Source: Marsupella aquatica
Lineage: Eukaryota; Marchantiophyta
Direction: 5' to 3'
Assembly (NCBI GenBank): GCA_973895155.1
Contig: OZ316892.1
Location: 18,848,001 to 18,912,000 of the forward strand
Length of the DNA stretch: 64,000 bases
In this document: piece after piece, positions 35,301 to 46,314 of the stretch
Layout: each line of letters begins with the position of its first letter
How positions within the stretch are numbered: the first letter of the stretch is position 1
The notes under the pieces: generated by a model
Databases searched by the model: none
Told to the model about the DNA's origin: nothing
Seen by the model: only the letters and a program-made list of their open reading frames with translations
Position numbers and translations under genes: made by a program

Positions 35301-38300
35301 CCAAAATTGATCACTCCCGGTACCTTTCGATGCTTTGAAGGAGAGATTAGTAGCAAACAGATAATTGAGATCTTGAAGGACGTTGAAGAGGAGCGTGTCT
35401 TGCTGAAGAAGGATATCACCAACAAATCAGAGCTTGTCGCAATGGGAGACTTGGCCCTTACAATCAAGATAATGTCCAAATTGAGAACAGTCATTATTGG
35501 CTATTTCGTGGAAAAGTATCGTGAGAAGTTTCCTGTTGGCACATCTTGGGAGTCTCTGGTGATATTGTTGCCTTCCTTGAAATCTGAGCTTGAGATGACA
35601 AAATTGAGGAGAGCAGCGGGTGAGGTTTACCTCAACAATTCATTGAAGAAGAATGTGGTCAAGGAGAGTTTCCCACAAAGTCTGATGGTCAGACTAGATG
35701 GGTTGTATTGTAAAGAATTTGGTGGGATTGGTCATTCTCGCACGGAGCCTTTCTTGACATTTTTTAGTGAGAATTTGATGAAGACGACCGTGCCGGAAAT
35801 GCTACAAGAGCCTTCGCCTTTGTGTCCTCTTGCCATTGTTGACTTCAGTAGGCTCCGACAACATGTTTGGACCGATGCTGAAATTATTGCATTACTGCAA
35901 TACATTGTGGATCTTCCAAGAAATCCAACAATTGTTGTTGTCATGACTGTGCATCCGGGGCCACTTGCTGCAAACATTTTGAGTGCCCTTAGGAAATTGC
36001 AACATGAAAAGGGAATGGACATCCACGTCGACTACGGGAGCTATCGACGGAGTGATACACCAGTTCCAGAGGGCTTACTTTTCAGTTGTGGTATGGAGGA
36101 GATAATCTTTGCAGGAATCACCACTAAGGAGAAATTTGATTGGAAGCAAGTGTTCAGGCCTGGATTTAATTGCCAATTTTCTTACAATTTGGCGATCGAC
36201 CCTGATTTCCAAGTGGAAGACAAGACGGAGAAGCGAGATAAGAATAAGAGTAAGACAAGTAAGGAGACAGAGACTGAGTCAACTTCGGCATTTCACATTG
36301 GAGACTTCTTACGAAAGGCTCCCATGTTTGAGATGGTGGGAAGTAGAGGTGGCTTTGTGAATATTCACGCTAAGCCAAAATGTATGCTGCAGAGTATTAT
36401 TGAATTTTTTTCGGCTGAAGGGGAGACTATACTTGACTTTTTCTCGGGAGGACAGGTTATGAAGGTGTCATTGTTGTGTTTCAGAGAATGTTTTGCGTAT
36501 TCAGACACTGAGGATGAATATGATTTCACTCAGGCATATGGAAGGGTTCTTTGCGAGAAAGTTCCTTCCATAATGAGTGACCGGATGGGCGGTTCCAAAT
36601 TTGGTAGGGCCCGCGATGGGGTTTCCGAGCATGTTGGTGCCAAAGAAGGCGTAGACCAGGGCGAAGATGATATTGAGGAAGGAGAATTGGGTCACGACAC
36701 AGACGACATGGTCACCCAAAATTTGGATGAACGTGGAACACAAGTGGTAGGTATTCCCTACTTTGGTGTGGGGTTGGCTGATGTTGTGGGTTGACCTGAG
36801 GGCGACCCACCAAGAAATCCCTTTGCCGATGTAGAGAATTGGATGCACCAATCGGACCCAGATCTTACATCGTCCACATCGGACGCACATTGGAAGGCAA
36901 CCGCAGATGGTCTAGGCAATATTGACGCAGTAGAATTGGGAGAAATGTCAGACATTGCGCTTGCAAAGGAGGATGATCGTCAAGTACCTGAGACCGCTGC
37001 AAATGAAGAAGAGAAGGCAGGTGCTTCAAATCCTCCCCTGTCTCCTCTATATTGCTCATCAGAGACTAAATTGGTTTTTACAAGTGCTTCTACATGAAGC
37101 CCCGTAGTATTATCATTTTCACAAAATTCTGGATCCAAGATCGGCAGGACTGGGTATATGAAAACAGTCCGTCCTGCAACTCATTTTATATGGAGAAATG
37201 GACCAAAGGTTGGAATGATAGAATCACTAGACGATGCTCCAAAGATAATGGCAAAATCAGATTACAAAAAACTGAACTTGAGACTGAGCCCAGTTTTTGC
37301 ACCCCCATCCTTTGAAGAGCAACTTCCCAGTGGTATCAATTCCGAGATACAGAGTGTTCTAGGTGATCAAACAATAGATGAATTTGGGCATTTTAGCATT
37401 GGAAATTATTAGCCCTTTCTTTGGTTCTTGGTATTTTAATGACAATCTAAGCTTTATCTTTGTAATAATATACTTTTTTACAGACCAAAGTTCCGTCGTA
37501 GAATCTCCTTCCTCAAAGGATTTTGTCGGCATTCCCTTGGAAAGCGTTGCTGTGGAGGAAGGGTTTGACCCAGGTATACTTTGGATCTAAAAAATGGAAA
37601 TTGAATGTAATTAATGTTTTTCTAGGAGGGTCGCCCCAGGGTCGTTCCTCTCTACTTTCAAATGCTATAACAAATTTTGTTTGATTTCAAATTTTGAGAG
37701 TTTTCCTCCGTAGTAATTGTTTAAACTTTGAGTCGCATTGACTAAGGGCTTATGTTAATGTTTCCAGAATTCACTCCAATACTACACTCTCCGATCCGGC
37801 GAAAGCTCTTGGTTCTTGACCTTAACAAGATTTGTTGGGATTGCATTAAGACCAGAAGCTCAGGACCATGGCGAAATCAGACAAGTTTACGTGGTGTGCA
37901 CTGGGGGAGACGTGGAGGGTTTAATTTCATGTATGTGGAGCGCCCATACCTCCACAAATTTCTATATGCAGCTTTCATGGTTTTTGACGTCGCAATTTGG
38001 ACCTGTGCAAGGAGGCCAAAAACAATGGACTTAATGGAGTTGATTTTCACTGAGGAGGAGCGACAAAAGTTCAAGTTTGTCTTTACTCAAGAAGATACCT
38101 TTGATAGTTGCATCCAAAGGCCAGATATAACAGATGGGAAGGCCAATTTACTTCTGAAGAATTTGCAAACCATTTGGGACCGTTTTCCAGAAAAATATGA
38201 TGCTTCTAATACAGTTCTTATTGATGATTCTCCATTGAAGGCATTTTTGAATTATGACGTGAATGGATTGTTTCCAAATCCATTTACTCACACAGCTTCA

Positions 38301-38807
38301 AATGACACTTTTTTGCCCGAGATATTATGGCCGTATCTTTGCAAATTGAGAAAGGCTTACTGCGTTCAACATTATATCACTGTCAACAATCCAAAGTGGT
38401 CTGTTTTCAATTTATTAACAAGCAAGGAGGATCATGCTGCCATCTATGCTCTTTTGGAACAGAAGTGGGGAGATTGTCGTTGTATCCATAGGGAGTTTGG
38501 AACCATCTTGGATGTGACTCCTGAAGAGATTCCTTGGGACGGAAAGAATGAGGTGCAGCATTACCCACCACTGGAGACGTGGACCACGGATGAGATCAAA
38601 GAAACTACAAACGTAATACTTGGAGACAACTATTCTGGTCCTCATACACAAAATAGAAGGCATTTTATTTGGAAAGTTCTCAGAACTAGGGATCTCACCA
38701 ATAAGTTTAAGAACCACCATGCGAGAGATACTTGCAACCGTGACATCCCCCATGATAAATCAGGAAGCAGACTTTCTTGTTCAAATGAGTTTTGTCTTGA
38801 TCATTAG
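32345..38807 (+). CDS. Fused ParB-like / beta-class DNA methyltransferase-like / FCP1-type phosphatase gene, five exons
   Basis: Exons by consensus splice sites and matching phases: 32345-32513, 33281-34798, 35133-37362, 37484-37573, 37768-38807 (about 1680 codons). Residues ~375-520: a ParB/Srx-like segment (FDIPVKSINPP, AISGQHSARAAQW). ~560-1010: a methyltransferase-like region in permuted order, ending with motif I ILDFFSGG and YSDTEDEYDF; the motif IV place reads LAIVDFSR rather than DPPY, so catalysis is doubtful. Residues ~1337-1560: an FCP1/NIF HAD phosphatase with VLDLNKI (second Asp of DxDx replaced by Asn), RPYLHKFL, VAIWTCARR and LIDDSP. Between lie charged, Lys-rich linkers resembling nuclear localisation signals. 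In-frame TGA codons at 33607, 36792 and 37095, and one frame change near 34545, interrupt it. It is related to 39999-41606. The fusion is inferred from splice phases; the domains are by motif. Confidence 0.6.
32539..33210. repeat. Array of GC-rich perfect hairpins in intron 1
   Basis: Nine palindromes of the form GCCTCGCCC (1-3 nt) GGGCGAGGC, some with flanking TT/AA extending the arms, occur at about 32540, 32622, 32742, 32808, 32872, 32938, 33002, 33067 and 33187. Between 32760 and 33110 they are spaced about 65 bp apart by a repeated spacer (GATGT(C/T)(G/A/C)TCTGCATTCCTAAATGTT-like). All fall in the intron 32514-33280. Confidence 0.92.
34866..35048. repeat. Three more hairpins of the same type in intron 2
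   Basis: GCCTCGCCC-type palindromes at about 34867, 34933 and 35028, the last two with mismatched arms. All are inside the intron 34799-35132 between the ParB-like and methyltransferase-like exons. Confidence 0.85.
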
Positions 38808-39240
38808 GAGATAGGGTTGCTCTAGTGCCTACCTTGAATTGTACATTCATATTATGTCTTGAAAGGATATGTTTTGAACATGTAGGATAAAGTAAATAAT
38901 TAGGATATATGCTTAGTGTGAGGCTCTCTCACTGGACTGGACAATTTAATAATTATATAGTGGGTCAATCTCATTTTGACCCTTGATTTATGACCATCTA
39001 TATTTTTTAATTTATAGATGGTCTGAGTGGTATTGGCCTCTGATTTTTGGACTAAATTAAATTTACTCTAATTTTTAAATTAATTAGAATATATGATTTA
39101 AGTTATTATTAAACATTTGGGTGAAAAAAAACAAAATTTTGGGCGTTCAAAAGTGTATATTTGGGCTGAAAAAAATTAGCTTTTGGGAATGCTTTAATAG
39201 AAATTTGGCCTTAAAAAAAATAACTTTAGGGTTCATCTTA
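38808..39240. other. AT-rich intergenic sequence
   Basis: No gene recognised. Repeated TTTGGG(C/G)-A-rich phrases occur at 39110-39190. Confidence 0.4.
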
Positions 39241-39249
39241 TGGACTTTT

Positions 39250-39692
39250 AAAAGTACAGTTTTAATGAATATAGTGAATATGATCCTGCCATCCATGGTG
39301 GAGAATATATTGTTGATACCAACTCCTTGATTTGTGAAATTTATCCATCCTTGGAGAATATGATGACAAGTTCCTAAGCAAGAACAATATTGACGCCAAC
39401 AAACAAGGAGGCACTAAAAATCAATAGTTCAATATTGGAAGGGCTCGCAAGAGATGCCCACACCTTCTATAGTATAGATCGGTCGGATCAATTGGAAGGA
39501 TGTGACTTTTACCCTATTGAGTTCTTGAATACGCTAACACCTAGCAGTTTTCCTCCGCACAAGCTGGTACTTAAGGTTGGATGCCTTGTTATTTTTCTAC
39601 GTAATATTGATTTCATTACAGAATTATGTAACGGGACAGAAGTCATAGTACGTACAATCAATAGTAGTGTCATAGAGAACAAGAAGCCTTAA
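39250..39692 (+). pseudogene. Helitron helicase C-terminal fragment
   Basis: The frame 39390-39692 reads LTPTNKEALKINSSIL-like, FYPIEFLNTLTPSSFPPHKL, LKVGCLVIFLRNID and LCNGTEVIVRTI. This order (TPTNK, FLN-LTP-PPH, L-LK-G-P-LLRN, LCNGT) is the signature of the C-terminal end of PIF1-type helicases of Helitrons and nuclear PIF1-like proteins. The upstream part near 39250-39380 carries in-frame stops but still reads EYDPAIHGGEYIVDTNSLIC. Only about 150 residues of a protein of over 1000 remain. Confidence 0.75.
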
Positions 39693-39998
39693 AGGATGGG
39701 TCTAAGGCCTTAATTCCTTTTTCCAAAAAATTATGATTTTTAGAAATGTAGTCCTAAAACAAGCAATAAAATCAGCATATTTGTTTGACATTCACCCTTT
39801 GCATTTTAAACTAGACTTTACGTCAATGTTTGAGACAAAACATATTCAAAACTTGATTTTCATAGAATTGACCTGTCAAAAACAATCATTTATATCATAG
39901 TCTAGGCTCCAAGGCCATTGACATCTCAAAACTTGCAAGTAAAGTCTACTTCTATGCAACTACAACAACCCTAAAATGTCTTACAGAAATATCCTCAG

Positions 39999-41606
39999 CT
40001 AATCATCTCTTGTTTCCTCAACACTTCCAACAACTCCTGAAGAGTCAAGTCCTATGATTTCCTCCTCTCCAACTCCTATCTCTGGTATTGGTAGAATGGT
40101 CTCTTGAACATCAACATCTAAATCCACCATGCCTTTGCCATCATCTTCCTCAATGTTGTCCACCAGGTTTAGAATTCTCCCTTTCAAGACACTGCTCTGG
40201 CGCTCATCAATTTCTACAGTAACACAATGTCTTCCTTGTGCCAAAGAGGAAGACAATCCTGTGCCTGACCCTGAACAAATATCTAGCACCCAGTCTCCAA
40301 CCTGGCTAAAGTGGGTAACTTCCCAATCCAATAACACTCTTGGCTTTTGGTAAAAGTTCACCATCTTATTGTCCCCGTTGTGTTTCAACTTATTGGTCAT
40401 AGCTGGACACACAACCACATTATTTTGAGACTCATTAGTCTCAAAATTGAAATGCTCCAAAGACCGTTTCCCATCCTGACTATGAAAGCCAATGGTGAAA
40501 CACTCAAAATTGTTGTTAAGCCTTGCACCTCCTGCATTCTTAACATTGTCTTTCACCCTGCAAAAACCAAAACTTGCATTATGGATTTGTTTCAAAATCA
40601 AACATCATGAAATCATGAACACCAAAAAAACATATTCACCTGTTGAAATGTTTCTTACCAAATACAATTCTGGAAACCACCATTACACTCAGCTTTCAAG
40701 ACAGTCTTGACAACATCATACTGGTCAATACTATGATGAATGATAATTCGCCAAAGATTTGCCTTGGTGACAACCTTGAAGGACTGAACCATCTTGGTCA
40801 CCTCTTCCACACCCCATCCAACATTGTCTTCGTGAAGACAAGCAGTCATTCCAAACCCATAAGGAATATCTGCCAAAGCCAATGTGTAAGCTCGTAATGG
40901 GATTACCTCGTGCAACCGCTGAGCATCGTGTGTAAAGATATCATAGTACACATCCCCAAACTGTGGATGCTCAAAAGCATTAGGATGAAGTTCACTTCCC
41001 TGGGTCTCTTGGCAAGATTTCTTCATTGCCAACTAGTTCTGTGCTTGTGCAATATGTGCATTGAACTTATCTGGGAAGGACTTCAACTCTTTGCTTTCTT
41101 CATTCTCTCCCTTCTTTTTCCCGGAGATGCTGTCTTTCTGAGAAAACAAAATTGGGTACATGAGATTCCTACATACTTAAGAATAAAACTGTAAAACAAA
41201 TGCTCAGTCAATCTCAAATAAACTTACCCAAGTCTGGAAGACAGGAACAAAATTCTTCAGCACATTATCAGTGCAGTGTTCTAGGTACTTGGTTTTGCAA
41301 TTCTTCCAACTCTCTTCGTGAAGACAGGTAAGAAATGCTTTTTGAACTTGCATTTGGAATTTGTGTCGTTGAAATTCCTGCCCCATCTCTTGAAGAGATA
41401 ATTCCTTTGCCAAAACCCTTTGTAGCATTGGACAGATCTTGTCCGGATCTTTCAATGCTTGCATGTGTCTCCACTCAGTCAACTTCATATCCTCACATAG
41501 CATTTTAGCATCTCCAGACTTGGACATCTTTTTCTTGGTCTTATCTCCTTTCTGTCCTTTTATCTCACAATTCTCCCATCTGTCAAAGATCTGTCGTATG
41601 AAAGAC
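39999..41606 (-). pseudogene. Beta-class DNA methyltransferase (N6A/N4C type) gene, 5' part cut by CACTA insertion
   Basis: Three exons on the minus strand with matching phases: 41606-41228, 41137-40659 and 40557-39999. The first is lysine-rich and helical (RQIFDRWENCEIKG, MQALKDPDKICPML). The second has a catalytic-type motif IV, LALADIPYGFGM (DxPY). The third has SAM-binding motif I GDWVLDICSGSGTGLSS with the following HCVTVEIDERQ. The order IV then I is that of beta-class amino-methyltransferases, which methylate N6 of adenine or N4 of cytosine; which base is not decidable here. It is homologous to the methyltransferase-like part at 35133-36600 (KPRVLL, FS--GDWVLD versus KPKCML, FS--GETILD). 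An in-frame TAG at 41035-41033 interrupts exon 2. The reading frame is open up to 41606, where the CACTA terminus begins, so the ParB-like N-terminal portion is lost. Confidence 0.75.
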
Positions 41607-43332
41607 CACTAGTAGAAACCGGGGCAATTTAGACCAAACCTTATAGGACTAAGGCCACTAAGTCCTTTTTTACAACTTCAAATGACTCGGAACCATTGCA
41701 CCGGTTCACATGAACACTACAAAAGACTGTGAGTGCTTTTTGGTTTAGGATAAGACTATGAAAAGTTTCCACGTACCCTACTTTGTGAAAGGGTGAACAC
41801 TCTCGCACATGAGTGTTGTAGGGTTTAGTTGTGGGCCTCAATTTGATAATGGGCATATGGGGGGTTTACGTCCGCTATATTGAACACGTACAAACTCACT
41901 ACATGTCTAAATGCCCTAATGTCTCATATACTCCATAGTGGGTTTAGGGGGGGTTTACGTCTCAAGGGTGGGCCGGTTATATGTGAAGGGTGTGGGTGGT
42001 CACCACTAAAGGAGGTTTAGTAGGGTTTATATGTCAAGGGTGGGCCGGTTAGGTCTCAAGGGGGTGGGGGTCACCAACATCCTGTTCTATTCAAGTTTGC
42101 CAAGCCAAGAATCGGGTGCACGCATACCCAAGATTTTTGGGCTAGCATGATTTTCAATTCACAGTCGGCTCTACTTCACCAACATCCGGCTTTATTGAAC
42201 TTTTCCAAGCCAAGAAAAATTTGCTGAAATACCCAAGATGGCCATGCAGTAACACTTCAATGTAGTGGTGTCTCACTTTGGGTGACACTCAACGGCTCAC
42301 TCAAACGGTAAGGTTGAGTGGCTCCCCTTAATGACTTAAGTCCCCTAATCTAGTAAAGAGGCACTAAACTGGTCTTTGGGAGTGACTTTGGAGTGTTTGG
42401 GCCATCGTCATTGGACGCAAAACGTGAGGGGTCCAAGGTTCGGGGTTTTACGTTGGATTTAGGTTTTGGCTGTAGGGCTAAGAAGGTTGTGGCTGCTGCA
42501 ACCTTCGATCGGAGCTAGTTGTGAGGGCTTCATTCTTCGGGGATTTTTGAGAGAAGGGCCTCTCATTGTTGCACAATTCTCCTGACCCGCACTGCCGATG
42601 TGTTGTGGCTGCACCCAGAGCGACTTGGTGTTGCCATTTGTTTCAAGAAGGTTGTGCTACCATCGCGAGCTGTTGAGGAGAGGGCCAGTTGCTTGCAAAA
42701 GGATTTGTAGATTGTGTCGGAGGTCTAGATTTCTCCATTTCTACCAAGAAATGACGTGCAACAAGGCAATGTGGAGCGCAACGGCAATGTCCAGGGTAGT
42801 CCTGAGTGCTTAGGTCATTCCATTCTAACAGGAGAATGGTCGTGCGGCAGGGCAATGTGCAGCGCAACGACAACAATGTCGAGGGCACTCCTTTAGTGCT
42901 TAGGTTTTCAGTGAGTTGCAGTTCGGGAGGAGCTATGACCTGGGGACTGAGGTGCTGAGGGTTTAGCTGAGGGGAGGAGCTGTGATCTGGGAAGGTGTTG
43001 CGGTGCCAAGGTCTATTGTAAGGTGAGGTGATTGTTGCGGAAGGTGGACATTGGAGTTGTGAAGGCGCTGTGGAAGGCGACCACTGCGGAAGGTGGACTA
43101 CAGTGGGTCCTTAAAGCTTGCGGAGGCATTGAAAGGAGGCTGAGCAAGGAGGCAATCGTTGCTGCTGCGGAAGGTGGACATTGGAGTTGTGAAGGAGGTC
43201 GTGGAGCTTAAAGAGCAGTTGCAAAATCGGGAGCCGGTTGTTTGTTAGGAGGAAGCAGTTGACAGTGCTGCCATTGGTTATCAGTGTCATCAGCCAAAGG
43301 TTAGTCCCGGCCATGCAGCTGAAAGTGCGCTT
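41607..43332 (+). other. 5' terminus and leader of the outer CACTA, first part
   Basis: The first ~250 bp carry AAGTCC and AAAAGACT-type motifs like the other copies. 42640-42740 matches the complement of 48120-48220 in the inner element (CCATCGCGAGCTGTTGAGGA, then GTGTCGGAGGTC), showing that parts of the leader are shared within the family. 42840-43230 has repeated GCGGAAGGTGGAC blocks. No reading frame is recognised. Confidence 0.6.
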
Positions 43333-43640
43333 CACTAGTAGAAACTGGGGGGTATTTAGACCCCATTAAACGACTATTCAGTACCGTATAGGACTTGGAA
43401 ACGACTGGGAAGGACTCCAGTCCTTTATAGGACTGCGAGTCGTATGTTTTGTTACTATAATCAACTGAGTCCTTTATAGAACTGGTTTATAAGTCGTTTA
43501 ATAGACTGGATTTTCAGTCTATTTTAGTCTTTGTGTGGGTAGCTTTGGTGAGTCGTTTTCAGTCTTTTATGGGCTGAGATGGTGAATCGTTGGGAACGAC
43601 TAAAAAGGTTATGGAGGGTAGTCTTTAAATATACTTTGTG
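43333..43640. repeat. 3' subterminal repeats of the inner CACTA
   Basis: At least seven ACGACT/AGTCGT or close variants (AATCGTT) occur in 280 bp in both orientations, together with CAGTC and GGACT motifs. These are typical TNPA-type binding clusters next to the terminus. They differ from the AGTCTTTT-rich 5' end. Confidence 0.75.
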
Positions 43641-44159
43641 GGGTATGTATAAGTCTTTCATGTCAACTGGATATGAGTGATGAAGACCCCACTATACTAC
43701 TTGGAATGAACCCACTCTTGTGCACAAATAACATATTGCATTCATGTTTTATTGTGTACTTGAATGAACTCACTCTATAAGTTCACCATTCATCATGTTA
43801 ACATTAGAATACATAGTTTCAGAAAGCCATCTTCTATACCATGTACACTAATATGAATTCACAGATTCAAACTTCATAGACTACAAAGAAGGTCACAAAG
43901 TATTCCTCTATACCATACACACTAATACTGAAATGATACAAAACAGATTCAAGTATCATAGACAATCACCATAGAGCCATAGTTTGACATCAATCAATTG
44001 TTTCATACATACAGAATTCAGAAATATCAATGTCACACACAACGGCTCCTTCATCCTCTTTACCAAATGGAAAAATTGGTACAGATATTTCTTGGATCTT
44101 TCCAAGGCAATGTCAAAATATGACACAATTCACATGATTCTATCTACACTTGCATTCAG

Positions 44160-44786
44160 TCACTGCAGACTAACACACTCTGATGGCCAGAGCACAAGAG
44201 ATCCTACTGCATCTGCAATTATTTCCTGAGGTGGATCATCGTCTCTATTCGGAAATGGCAAATTACAATCAGATACAATCACTGTAGTCAACAACACTAC
44301 TACATGGTCATCCGGGACCACTTTGCCATGGAATTTTGCATGATCCGGTCGCAAAATGCCTGTACCCACACATACCTGCGAGTCATCCTCCCATGATAGA
44401 AGATTATGGACTGGCTCTGCTGTGGCTATCACCTCCACCTTACCCTGGCTGTTTTTCTTGGCTTTCCTGGGTGGCTTATACATGACATTATTCATACCTT
44501 GGTTGCGAGTCATGACTTTGGCACGAGTGTTTTGTGCTGGTGATCGAGAATTGGCTACACTCTTCTTCAAAGAATCTGCAAGGTCAGACTCCGGGTTGAG
44601 GTGGAAATGCCTCATGCAAGGGCCCTCACATATGGCTAAGCCACCACCATCGTCACAAATGGCACAACAATGAGCTGCCTTCTGGAAAATCTGACTTGCG
44701 GAGAAGTTACTACCATCTGGCCCAACTACACCTGTGTTGCTCACCTCTGTCCCCCGCTTCTTGGCTCGGATTTTAGGGCGTGCCAT
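44160..44786 (-). CDS. Chimeric PHD-finger / DUF8039-like protein, 208 residues
   Basis: Residues 1-70 equal the start of the PHD gene at 54259 (MARPKIRAKKRGTEV, HCCAICDDGGGLAICEG, FHLNPESDL). The frame then continues without a stop into the final exon seen at 1437-1700 (DSLKKSVANSRSP) and a DUF8039-like domain (CVGTGIL, FHGKVVPDDHVVV, CNLPFPNRDD, AVGSLVLWPSECV). The junction near 44583 sits at a shared TGC, and the deletion kept the frame. Only the first CxxC...C part of the PHD finger remains, so zinc binding is probably lost. It could make a stable DUF8039-type protein under the same start codon as the parental gene, possibly interfering with family members. Expression is unknown. Confidence 0.65.
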   Translation of the reverse strand: MARPKIRAKKRGTEVSNTGVVGPDGSNFSASQIFQKAAHCCAICDDGGGLAICEGPCMRHFHLNPESDLADSLKKSVANSRSPAQNTRAKVMTRNQGMNNVMYKPPRKAKKNSQGKVEVIATAEPVHNLLSWEDDSQVCVGTGILRPDHAKFHGKVVPDDHVVVLLTTVIVSDCNLPFPNRDDDPPQEIIADAVGSLVLWPSECVSLQ

Positions 44787-45455
44787 GCCTACGCCTGAGA
44801 CAGATAGTACAATTTAGTAGAGTGCACAGACAATACAATTTAGTGCAGTGTACAAAAAGTACAATGTAGCATATAGACTAGAGTGGCAATTGCTACTGCA
44901 ATGAAATGTTCATACACATGTGCAGAGTAGACATACTTTTTGGTTTATTGAGCCCACACTAAAAACTGATCCCCTCGTACAATAGCTCCACCTACACCTC
45001 AATTTTGTGGCTATGATTCACCAAAGGAGATCTGCAACAAGATTTAATGCATTTGAATCACATATAACAGTCGTGACATGTAAAACATGCATTTTTTGAA
45101 CAGGATTGGTATCAAGCAGTGTGATCAGGGTTGTAATTTATACATCCTAAATAGGCTATGATAGTGAATGAGACAAATAAGTTAGGCATAAATCACTTTT
45201 TCCAGGTTATCACATGGCCCATTAATTCCAGTCTTTGAAAGGAGACTTTTAAGTGAGCTTGCTAGCCTCTTAAATTAGGATATTGTACTTAGTGCAGCCA
45301 TAATAGGATAAGTTATGTACTGTTGACCGTAAACCCTGGACCCAAAATTGGTCATAATTCAAAATCTTAAGTAAATATCCTCTCTGTTCAAGTCAAAGTG
45401 TTAAGTTATAGGTCAATGGTCTCTGGTCTGTGCATGCGGTGTGACAAGTGGTCTT

Positions 45456-46028
45456 CTACAGCGTGTGATCCAAACATGTGTAGACACCAAAGTGACCGGT
45501 GGTGGGGTCTGGGAGGGTAGGACAAGTGACATCGCCAGGCACACTACAGGATGGCGAGTGGTTCCAGATGATACATTGTGCTCTGTGAAAAAACCGACAT
45601 CCAAGAGAACGGTCATCCAACTCTAGGCCAGAAGCCCTACAGGCAGGACAGTCATACTGGCAACTGTGCACACACCCTTGGGCCCTAATTTGTGGCGGGT
45701 CATGTACGAGAGACAAAAATACCAAGGATGTTGGGAAGGGTGGAGAAGCAAGTACAGGGCGGCTGTAGTTATTCCTGGCAACAACTGGGTACTCAAAGTA
45801 CCATGCAGACTGGGCTGGAAGGATCCCAAGTCTGACATACTCAAGGTGCAACATCTCTGCCTTGCGTGCAAGCCGCACATGTTCAGCATTGCGGGTCCTC
45901 ACCATAAGTGTTGCTTTTGTGGAGTGTCGTGTGTTCACGTCCTCTGATAAGCACCTTCGATCAGCAAGGTGAGCAGGAGCTGTACTTGCCTCACCAACAG
46001 CAACCAACCTTAAATTATCAGTTCCCAC
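45456..46028 (-). CDS. Conserved CACTA ORF B (inner copy, intact frame)
   Basis: About 190 codons: GTDNLRLVAVGEASTAPAHL, NAEHVRLARKAEMLHLEYV, ILPAQSAWYFEYPVVARN and a Cys/His-rich second half (CVHSCQYDCPACRASG, CRFFHRAQC, CSVPGDVTCP). It is almost identical to the outer copy, which has an extra base near 53122. The Cys/His spacing suggests a small zinc-binding fold, but I know no family. A splice acceptor-like CAG just before the frame suggests it is an exon. Confidence 0.5.
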   Translation of the reverse strand: MGTDNLRLVAVGEASTAPAHLADRRCLSEDVNTRHSTKATLMVRTRNAEHVRLARKAEMLHLEYVRLGILPAQSAWYFEYPVVARNNYSRPVLASPPFPTSLVFLSLVHDPPQIRAQGCVHSCQYDCPACRASGLELDDRSLGCRFFHRAQCIIWNHSPSCSVPGDVTCPTLPDPTTGHFGVYTCLDHTL

Positions 46029-46314
46029 TCACTGTGTCATTCCATTGGTTCCAGCTAGGGGTCACAATGTAAACATAGCATGAAACACTCCTAATCAACT
46101 TGCTTACAAACTACAATATCCAGAAAGAGTGAAAGTCTCACCCTCTAGTGAGCAGCAGAGAGGTAGTTCACTGGATGTGTTGATGTGCAGTTAAACCTCC
46201 ACTATTGCTTACTTCCGGTGTATGCTGCTCAGTCGGAGACATATTAGTAGCAGCAAATTGCAAATAATGGCCATAAGCAAACCGTGAGAGTTTGCAGAAT
46301 GCTACGACAACTAT

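Noticed and set aside
36501-36890. Minus-strand ORF of 129 codons inside the methyltransferase exon
   Set aside because: Antisense shadow with no domain; the plus frame has recognised motifs and splice sites.
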